The notes below the pieces were generated by a model, which was not told where the DNA came from, made no database searches, and saw nothing but the letters and a program-made list of their open reading frames with translations. Below, piece by piece: positions 1-4,841 of a DNA stretch of 5,391 nucleotides. This DNA is from Bacteroidota bacterium (GTDB lineage: Bacteria > Bacteroidota > Bacteroidia > 2-12-FULL-35-15), in the NCBI GenBank assembly GCA_023251855.1, contig JAHEYA010000197.1:1-5391 (forward strand). The letters are read 5' to 3'. The position numbers were made by a program, and so were the translations under genes. The first letter of the stretch is position 1. Each line of letters opens with the position of its first letter.

Positions 1-1
1 G

Positions 2-154
2 GTAGGGATTGATTTTAAAGGGAAATATAGAATCGGCTATTCATTCGACTACACAACATCAACAATAAAAAATCATAGTTCAGGTAGTCATGAAGTTATT
101 TTAGCGTTAATGTTAAATGAAAAGCCAACTACGTCCGAGGTATCACGACCTTAG
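2..154 (+). CDS. PorP/SprF family outer-membrane protein, C-terminal fragment
   Basis: Only the last 50 codons are present, entering from the left edge and ending at TAG 152-154. The fragment contains RIGYSFDYTTS followed by SSGSHEVILALML. This is the typical end of the PorP/SprF family: a tyrosine-rich beta strand, a short loop, then a final strand introduced by SG-SHE. Members are predicted outer-membrane beta-barrels of Bacteroidota linked to type IX secretion and gliding, often partnered with large surface adhesins such as SprB. The family call rests on one motif in a short fragment, and a particular paralogue cannot be named. After the last strand the protein ends NEKPTTSEVSRP, whereas many relatives end in a C/T-P-R-F/Y motif. 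The other forward frame reads RPRYHD across the same bases, so a small frameshift near 125-135 is possible. It converges on the flavoenzyme gene and has no visible link to the pigment genes. Confidence 0.75.
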   Translation, partial: VGIDFKGKYRIGYSFDYTTSTIKNHSSGSHEVILALMLNEKPTTSEVSRP

Positions 155-271
155 CATAGGCCGTGAACTATTTGTAATGAACAGTGTTTACCGAACTGAG
201 TGTGTATAAAGACTGTAGGGTTTTACGACTGACAAAAAAACGAATTGAAATAAAGGTGCCCAGCTGCCAAC

Positions 272-304
272 ACCGGCTAAGCTATATGGCCTTTAATAGC
301 CGGT
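272..304. repeat. 8-bp perfect inverted repeat (hairpin)
   Basis: ACCGGCTA at 272-279 is the exact reverse complement of TAGCCGGT at 297-304, with a 17-base loop. The stem is GC-rich in an AT-rich surrounding. No run of T follows on either strand, so it is not a standard intrinsic terminator. It lies 32 bases from a second, longer inverted repeat, and the two may form one structured element. Confidence 0.55.
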
Positions 305-336
305 TTCATCATTTTAGTTCGCATGGGAAATTGGTC

Positions 337-391
337 GTGGCAAAAACCTTTCACAGCGGTATAAATTTATTTTTTATTTGGTTTTTGCCAC
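337..391. repeat. 12-bp perfect inverted repeat flanking an AT palindrome
   Basis: GTGGCAAAAACC at 337-348 and GGTTTTTGCCAC at 380-391 are exact reverse complements, separated by 31 bases. The loop itself contains the perfect 10-bp palindrome ATAAATTTAT at 361-370. Pairing stops sharply at both ends of the arms. It could be a transcription barrier between the converging genes, a small dispersed repeat, or the remnant of a mobile element. No U-tract follows the stem, which argues against a textbook terminator. Confidence 0.6.
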
Positions 392-449
392 TTGTAATTT
401 TGTAATTTTATATACGGAGGTGGCCACATCACCAAGCCCCAACCCTTTT

Positions 450-1691
450 TTAACTACACCTTTTCTGCTTCCCCCGAATTACCTGAGCTAAGGTTTTAAT
501 TACCGTGTCGTGCTTTTTTACAAAAGGGTTATTCAGGTCCCAAACATAACCGGCAAGCACCGAACATATCTGTTTTTTTATTTCCGGATTTGGATCTTCT
601 GAAAAGAAAATATCATGTAAATCACCATCATACCAGCTTGAAACATAGGTACGAAATGTATTTATTCCTTGCATCATATACTCAGTATAGTCTTTTTGCC
701 AATCCAGTTGTTCTCCCCTTAAAAACTTGCCAACAAGTTTTCCTGCTTTGTTTCCGGATTCCATTGCAAATGTTACTCCAGATGAAAATACAGGATCAAG
801 AAATTCGGTTGCATTTCCGCAAAGCACAAAACCATCACCATACAATTGTTTTGTAGAGATCGCATAGCCTTCAATGGTGCGGGGTTTAAATACCATCTCT
901 GCGTTTTCGAAACGTTCTTTTGTAGTACTATCGGCTGCAATAATTGCTCTCATGCGTTCGGTTGCATCTTCCGGAAATGCATCAAAAAATTGCGGATCGG
1001 CAACAAATCCAACAGAAGTGATACCATTAGAAAAAGGAATAATCCATATCCATGTCCGCTTTTGATGAACAACAACAGTAATGCGGTTTCCATCAATACC
1101 CTCCGGACGTTTTAAATCTTGAAAGTGAGTAAAATGTGTTTTGCGGGGATCAAAATTTGAAGGCTTGTCTAAATTGAACATCCGCGGAATAACCCTGCCA
1201 TAGCCACTTGCATCAACAATAAATTTTGCTTCAATTTGTTTTTGATTTCCATTTTTATTCGATACAGTAGTTATAGAATCTGTTCCATTAAATTTTATAT
1301 CTGTCACTGCAGTTTCCTGCTCAACAGATACGCCCATGGTAGCAACAGTATCAGATAAAATCTGATCAAATTGTGCACGTGGCACTTGCCATGTCCATGT
1401 CCAACCCTTACTAAACTGATCCGAAAAATTAAAATCACAAATTTCATTTTCACGAACAAACTTAGCTCCGAATTTTTCTTGAAAACAGGCTTTTTTAACG
1501 GCTTCCAATAGTTTGGCTTCTTCTAAATGATCCATTACTCTAGGCAATAAACTTTCGCCAATAACAAAACGTGGGAACTTTTCTTTTTCAACAACTTTTA
1601 CTTTAAATCCTTGTTGATGTAAAATTGAACTCGCTATCGAACCAGCCGGCCCGGCACCAATTACCAGCGCATCTACTTTTTCAGTTTGCAT
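450..1691 (-). CDS. Flavin-dependent halogenase-like oxidoreductase (probable aryl-polyene/flexirubin tailoring)
   Basis: The 413-residue protein is full length for the FAD-dependent halogenase/monooxygenase superfamily. An N-terminal Rossmann motif GAGPAG at residues 12-17 binds FAD. GESLLP at 45-50 matches the family's GESxxP segment. WIWIIP at 214-219 fits the WxWxIP signature that separates flavin halogenases from hydroxylases. FLDPVFSSG at 297-305 fits the FxxPxxSxG pattern of halogenases near the flavin. K73, in QEKFGAKF, lies where phenol- and pyrrole-type halogenases carry their catalytic lysine, although I cannot confirm this without an alignment. The usual GDAA of the second FAD motif reads GNAT (292-295). 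With its neighbours, the likely role is cytoplasmic modification of the 4-hydroxyphenyl ring of a flexirubin-like pigment, possibly chlorination ortho to the hydroxyl. A non-halogenating oxidoreductase such as a geranylgeranyl-reductase-like or hydroxylase enzyme remains possible. Its ATG overlaps the methyltransferase stop codon by one base (TAATG), implying coupled translation and a shared promoter. Confidence 0.85.
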   Translation of the reverse strand: MQTEKVDALVIGAGPAGSIASSILHQQGFKVKVVEKEKFPRFVIGESLLPRVMDHLEEAKLLEAVKKACFQEKFGAKFVRENEICDFNFSDQFSKGWTWTWQVPRAQFDQILSDTVATMGVSVEQETAVTDIKFNGTDSITTVSNKNGNQKQIEAKFIVDASGYGRVIPRMFNLDKPSNFDPRKTHFTHFQDLKRPEGIDGNRITVVVHQKRTWIWIIPFSNGITSVGFVADPQFFDAFPEDATERMRAIIAADSTTKERFENAEMVFKPRTIEGYAISTKQLYGDGFVLCGNATEFLDPVFSSGVTFAMESGNKAGKLVGKFLRGEQLDWQKDYTEYMMQGINTFRTYVSSWYDGDLHDIFFSEDPNPEIKKQICSVLAGYVWDLNNPFVKKHDTVIKTLAQVIRGKQKRCS

Positions 1692-2761
1692 TATTCTGCC
1701 TTTTTACATTTTAATAAAGTATGGCTTACACCAATGTTTGTAATAGTTTCTTCCACTTGAAGTCCGGCTTCCTCTATCAACTTAAAAAATACTTTTGAAT
1801 CATACATTTGGCTGTTGCCATTAGCGATAGAGGTAAAATAAAGTGAGGTCATTTGCAAACAAAAAGCAGCAACTTCAAATCGTTGGTTATCCCAAAAAGG
1901 TTCTAAAATATAGATATACCCATTATCATTAAGTGATTTATGGCATCGTTTTAAAATAGAAATTATTTGTGTTTCAGAAAAACAATCTAAGAATTGACTC
2001 ATCCAAATAGCATCAAATCCAATAGGAAAAGTAAGTGTTTCGTCCAATATATTTGATTGATAAAATGAAACTCTTTCTGCAAAGCCAAGTTCATCAATAT
2101 TTTTTTTTGCCATTGCCGTTTGTCCGGGCAAATCCATTATGGTAATATGAACATCGGCATCATATTTCACACTTGCAATTGCCCATTTTCCGGTGTTTCC
2201 ACCAATATCCAATAATGTTTTAGGTTTGTTTTTATAAACAAGAGGCAACACTTCAGGAAACGAATCATCAGAATAAAAATGATCGAAAGCAAACCAGCTT
2301 TTTTTTACATGTGGCTCCAGGTGTGCCAATGCTTCATAAATTGTTTTCCAGGAACCGAATGTTTTTAATCCTTCGGGTGTTCCATTTTTTATTCCTTTTT
2401 CCAAACTAAACATTCCTTCATAACACACATCATGTGTAAAGTCCATGTTGGCGCGTGTTAACTCATCATGCAAAATAAAATATCCTGTTTTGGTTAATGT
2501 ATATTTGTTATCCTTATTTAACAGTAGGCCAATACCAAGACCGGCTTCCATCAATACACGTACACCATAAAGAGGTAATTTTAATTTGGTGCAAACTTCT
2601 TCAATAGAAATGCCCTTATCTCCAGCATTTTCTACTGCCGATAAAATCTCACAATTTCGTAACGATCTTGAAGCCTGAAAAACAATTGGAGCAAAGGCTA
2701 TCCATTGTGCATATTCTTTGGCCTGAAACGCAGTTTTTTTGTCTTTAGTGAAAAAATTCAT
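1691..2761 (-). CDS. SAM-dependent methyltransferase, O-methyltransferase (Methyltransf_2) fold
   Basis: The 356-residue protein has the usual length and order of the plant-type O-methyltransferase family. A helical winged-helix dimerisation domain covers about residues 15-110, followed by a Rossmann SAM-binding domain. LLDIGGNTG at 183-191 is SAM motif I, and the acidic loop MDLP at 209-212 contacts the cofactor ribose. The segment FDAIWMSQFLDCFSE (249-263) corresponds to the family stretch that normally contains the catalytic base as L-H-D-W. Here it reads L-D-C-F, so the usual histidine is replaced by Asp259. In a flexirubin context the expected product is a methylated phenolic aryl ring. 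With the histidine missing, ring C-methylation is as plausible as O-methylation. It is the first gene of a leftward operon with the flavoenzyme and diverges from the ammonia-lyase. The ATG at 2761 is supported by full domain coverage and by a TAnnTTTG element ending about 18 bases upstream. Confidence 0.88.
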   Translation of the reverse strand: MNFFTKDKKTAFQAKEYAQWIAFAPIVFQASRSLRNCEILSAVENAGDKGISIEEVCTKLKLPLYGVRVLMEAGLGIGLLLNKDNKYTLTKTGYFILHDELTRANMDFTHDVCYEGMFSLEKGIKNGTPEGLKTFGSWKTIYEALAHLEPHVKKSWFAFDHFYSDDSFPEVLPLVYKNKPKTLLDIGGNTGKWAIASVKYDADVHITIMDLPGQTAMAKKNIDELGFAERVSFYQSNILDETLTFPIGFDAIWMSQFLDCFSETQIISILKRCHKSLNDNGYIYILEPFWDNQRFEVAAFCLQMTSLYFTSIANGNSQMYDSKVFFKLIEEAGLQVEETITNIGVSHTLLKCKKAE

Positions 2762-2779
2762 ACTTATTTATTTAAAAAA

Positions 2780-2787
2780 CAAATGTA
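2780..2787 (-). promoter_or_regulatory. Putative Bacteroidota -7 promoter element for the methyltransferase/flavoenzyme operon
   Basis: On the minus strand these bases read TACATTTG, an exact match to the Bacteroidota -7 consensus TAnnTTTG. Transcription would start around 2774, giving a leader of roughly 12 bases before the ATG. No good TTG/TTTG -33 element occurs at the usual 19-21 base spacing; the nearest TTTG is 11 bases upstream. Chance matches are common in such AT-rich DNA. Confidence 0.4.
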
Positions 2788-2794
2788 GTATATT

Positions 2795-2886
2795 AAGTCA
2801 AAAGAGAAAAAAGTTAAAAGTCAAAAGGGAAAATTTAAAAGTCAGAAGAGAAAAAAGTCAAAAGTCAAAAGGAAAAAGTTAAGAAT
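2795..2886. repeat. Degenerate tandem repeat, AAGTCAAAAG unit
   Basis: At least five close copies of AAGTCAAAAG occur, starting at 2795, 2818, 2839 (AAGTCAGAAG), 2855 and 2862. Further variants AAGTTAAAAG at 2811 and AAGTTAAGAA at 2877 lie among or beside them, separated by GGGAAAA or GAGAAAA linkers. The tract is almost pure purine on the plus strand apart from the TC pairs. It lies immediately upstream of the predicted promoter of the leftward operon, replacing a normal -33 region. It may be replication-slippage DNA or an A-tract that bends or modulates the promoter. Confidence 0.6.
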
Positions 2887-2891
2887 CAAAC

Positions 2892-2934
2892 CGAATTTAC
2901 GAAAGACCGTATGAATACTAGATTCGTAAATTCG
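2892..2934. repeat. 12-bp perfect inverted repeat in the divergent promoter region
   Basis: CGAATTTACGAA at 2892-2903 and TTCGTAAATTCG at 2923-2934 are exact reverse complements with a 19-base loop. The right arm contains the tandem words ATTCGTAA and ATTCGTAT. The word AACCGAATT also recurs at 2889-2897 and 2953-2961. The repeat lies between two divergent transcription units and directly abuts a possible plus-strand -7 element. It could be an operator for a dimeric regulator, an RNA stem-loop, or a dispersed Bacteroidota intergenic repeat. Confidence 0.6.
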
Positions 2935-2936
2935 TA

Positions 2937-2944
2937 TAGATTTG
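2937..2944 (+). promoter_or_regulatory. Possible -7 promoter element for the ammonia-lyase gene
   Basis: TAGATTTG matches TAnnTTTG exactly on the plus strand. No TTTG is seen at the expected -33 spacing, where the 12-bp inverted repeat lies instead. If used, transcription would start near 2951, giving a leader of about 270 bases that runs through the 132-base inverted-repeat element. A weaker alternative, TACCTTTA at 3175-3182, lies 40 bases from the start codon. Confidence 0.25.
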
Positions 2945-3034
2945 TTATCTGTAACCGAATTGATTTCTATATTCGCATTTGTATCAGATTTAAAATTATA
3001 GCTCTTTTGTAAATTTTATGAAATAAAAAATATA

Positions 3035-3166
3035 AACCACATAGAAACAAATAAAAAAAAGGTGAGGATAGAAAATAAATTTTTTCACAGAGTCTTTCTG
3101 TGTTCTCCAATTTATTGGAACTATGTAAAACTTTAAATAGAATAAAAATTATGTATCTATGTGGTT
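3035..3166. repeat. 132-bp element with 15-bp terminal inverted repeats (MITE- or REP-like)
   Basis: The left end AACCACATAGAAACA (3035-3049) and right end TGTATCTATGTGGTT (3152-3166) are reverse complements at 14 of 15 positions. Inside, CACAGA (3086-3091) and TCTGTG (3097-3102) form a six-pair hairpin with a five-base loop, and TCCAA/TTGGA (3106-3110/3115-3119) form another. There is no coding capacity. AACCACATAG...CTATGTGGTT borders, as I recall, recur between genes in many Bacteroidota genomes, so this is probably a dispersed non-coding element. No convincing target-site duplication flanks it. It ends 56 bases before the lyase start codon and would lie in the leader of any transcript starting upstream of it. 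Confidence 0.6.
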
Positions 3167-3222
3167 AATTAATTTACCTTTAAAAACAATATAGTCTATA
3201 ACTATTCTCCCTCAAAATTGAA

Positions 3223-4749
3223 ATGATCAAAGTAGGATCCGCTATATTAAACTACGAAAACTGCTATGAAGTATTGGTTAATAACCAAAAAATAGAGCTT
3301 GAAGATACTGCATTGGCAAGTGTTTACGAGAGTTATTATTTTTTAAAAGAATTTATAAAAGATAAATTAATTTATGGGATCAATACAGGTTTTGGTCCGA
3401 TGGCACAATATAAAATAAGCAATGAAGATCAGATACAACTTCAATATAATTTAATACGCAGCCATTGTTCAGGTAGTGGAAATCCAATAGCATTATTAAA
3501 TATAAAAGCCTTGATGCTTGGACGATTGAGCACATTGATGCGTGGGTATTCAGGTATTCATCCAGAAGCAGTTATTTTATTGAAAGAATGTATCAACAAA
3601 GATATTTGTCCGGTAATATATGAACATGGAGGATTGGGTGCAAGTGGCGACCTGGTTCAGCTTGCTCATCTTGCATTAACGTTGATTGGAGAAGGCGAAG
3701 TATATTATAAAGGGGAGGTTATTGAAACAGAAAAAGCATTTAAGGCAGAAGGGTTACAACCTTTAAAAATGCATATTAGAGAGGGATTAGCACTGATGAA
3801 TGGCACTTCAGCAATGTGTGGTGTTGGATTGGTGAACTTAATCCATGCTAAAAATCTTGTAAAATTAACTGTTGCAGCTTCCAGTATGATAGTAGAAATG
3901 GTTGAATCATATGACGATCATTTTTCCAATGAACTGAATTCTGTAAAATATCATTCAGGCCAAAACACCATAGCACAGGCCATGCAGACCTTTTTAGCAG
4001 ATAGCAAACTTATTAAAAAGCGCGAAAAACATTTATATGACTCTCCAATAAAAGAAAATATATTAAAAGATAAAGTTCAGGAATACTACTCCATACGCTG
4101 TGTTCCGCAAATAGTGGGACCCATTTCTGATACAATTGAATATGCTGAAAAAATTATTATTGATGAAATTAATTCCGTGAATGATAACCCCATCATAGAT
4201 TATAAAAATAAAAATGTTTTTCATGGAGGCAATTTTCACGGTGATTATGTGGCTTTAGAAATGGATAAATTAAAAATTGCGATCACTAAACTTTCTATGC
4301 TGAGTGAACGACAACTTAATTTTTTGTTGAATGATAAGCTAAATGGGAAGCTACCGCCATTTGTGAATTTGGGAACATTGGGATTAAACTTAGGAATACA
4401 AGGTGTTCAGTTTACTGCTACATCTACAACAGCCGAAAATCAAACATTGTGCTTTCCTATGTATGTTCACAGCATACCAAGTAATAACGACAATCAGGAT
4501 ATTGTGAGTATGGGCACCAATGCGGCTTTAATTGCACAAAAAATTATTTTTAATACCTATGAGATAATCGCCATCGAGTTTTTAGCTATCATTCAAGCAA
4601 TTGATTATTTAAATGTTCAGAAAAAAATTTCGAAAAAAGGGCTCGAGTATTATTCTAAACTAAGAGCTTTAGTTCCTGTGTTTAAAGAAGATCATATAAA
4701 ATATAAAGAGCAGAAAAAGATAACCGAGTATTTCAAAAAGAGCCTTTGA
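3223..4749 (+). CDS. tal: Aromatic amino acid ammonia-lyase, probable tyrosine ammonia-lyase of aryl-polyene (flexirubin) biosynthesis
   Basis: The 508-residue protein is full length for the histidine/phenylalanine/tyrosine ammonia-lyase family. These enzymes remove ammonia from an aromatic amino acid using a self-made MIO group. GGLGASGDL at 136-144 contains the A140-S141-G142 triad that cyclises to MIO. Other conserved parts are YGINTGFG (51-58, catalytic Tyr51), NGT (193-195), YYSIR (288-292, Tyr289 and Arg292), DNP (321-323), GNFHG (336-340) and Glu405. The selectivity segment reads RSHCSG, with His81. Long stretches, including TGFGPMAQY and GVQFTATSTTAE, match my recollection of the F. 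johnsoniae tyrosine ammonia-lyase from its flexirubin cluster. The expected reaction is L-tyrosine to 4-coumarate plus ammonia, in the cytoplasm, supplying the aryl starter. No other histidine-utilisation gene is nearby, arguing against HutH. It diverges from the methyltransferase operon. The ATG has no Shine-Dalgarno site, usual for this phylum. An intrinsic terminator follows directly. Confidence 0.93.
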   Translation: MIKVGSAILNYENCYEVLVNNQKIELEDTALASVYESYYFLKEFIKDKLIYGINTGFGPMAQYKISNEDQIQLQYNLIRSHCSGSGNPIALLNIKALMLGRLSTLMRGYSGIHPEAVILLKECINKDICPVIYEHGGLGASGDLVQLAHLALTLIGEGEVYYKGEVIETEKAFKAEGLQPLKMHIREGLALMNGTSAMCGVGLVNLIHAKNLVKLTVAASSMIVEMVESYDDHFSNELNSVKYHSGQNTIAQAMQTFLADSKLIKKREKHLYDSPIKENILKDKVQEYYSIRCVPQIVGPISDTIEYAEKIIIDEINSVNDNPIIDYKNKNVFHGGNFHGDYVALEMDKLKIAITKLSMLSERQLNFLLNDKLNGKLPPFVNLGTLGLNLGIQGVQFTATSTTAENQTLCFPMYVHSIPSNNDNQDIVSMGTNAALIAQKIIFNTYEIIAIEFLAIIQAIDYLNVQKKISKKGLEYYSKLRALVPVFKEDHIKYKEQKKITEYFKKSL

Positions 4750-4813
4750 CAGTCCAAAGCAAGGTTTTTAAACCGTCTATCATTGCCTTGAAAAGGATTG
4801 TCAAATTTTTTTT
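4745..4813 (+). terminator. Intrinsic terminator of the ammonia-lyase gene, stem overlapping the stop codon
   Basis: TTTGACAGTCC (4745-4755) pairs with GGATTGTCAAA (4795-4805) over 11 positions with one G-U pair. An A-rich internal loop follows, then a second stem CAAGG/CCTTG (4760-4764 and 4786-4790). Eight T residues run from 4806 to 4813 directly after the outer stem. The left arm includes the lyase stop codon TGA (4747-4749). This should separate the lyase transcript from the downstream gene. Confidence 0.72.
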
Positions 4814-4841
4814 AAGCTTTATTCATCAACAATAAAAAAAA

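Larger units (their letters stand above)
155..449. other. Convergent intergenic region, no gene supported
   Basis: This 295-base gap separates two converging genes. A 73-codon GTG-started open frame crosses it (184-405), but it has no ribosome-binding site and no recognisable domain, and its frame passes through both inverted repeats. I therefore do not call it a gene. The region is mildly richer in G and C in its middle (about 255-345) than the other spacer of this window. It holds two separate inverted repeats (272-304 and 337-391) and looks like a structured repeat or the remnant of one. No clear U-tract terminator is visible for either converging gene. Confidence 0.6.

Noticed and set aside
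361..370. ATAAATTTAT as a regulator operator
   Set aside because: A short all-AT palindrome is expected by chance in this DNA, and it is far from any start codon.
255..391. Integron attC site
   Set aside because: GCCAAC near 265 faintly resembles one end of an attC, but there is no matching GTTRRRY at the other end, no integrase and no cassette-like open frame.
184..405. 73-codon plus-strand open frame
   Set aside because: It starts at GTG without a ribosome-binding site, matches no family I know, and reads straight through both inverted repeats of the spacer.
590..1115. Three plus-strand open frames opposite the flavoenzyme gene
   Set aside because: They lie antisense to a well-supported gene with intact family motifs, and their translations are low-complexity or lack any domain.
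2795..2886. CRISPR array
   Set aside because: The units are about 10 bases, imperfect and without regular unique spacers, and no cas genes are present.
3106..3119. Terminator at the TCCAAT/ATTGGA palindrome
   Set aside because: The stem is short with a two-base centre, is AT-rich and has no following T run. It is better seen as an internal part of the 132-bp element.
3223..4749. HutH of a histidine-utilisation operon
   Set aside because: No hutU, hutI or hutG partner is nearby. The sequence resembles the flexirubin-associated tyrosine enzyme, and the divergent neighbours fit pigment tailoring.
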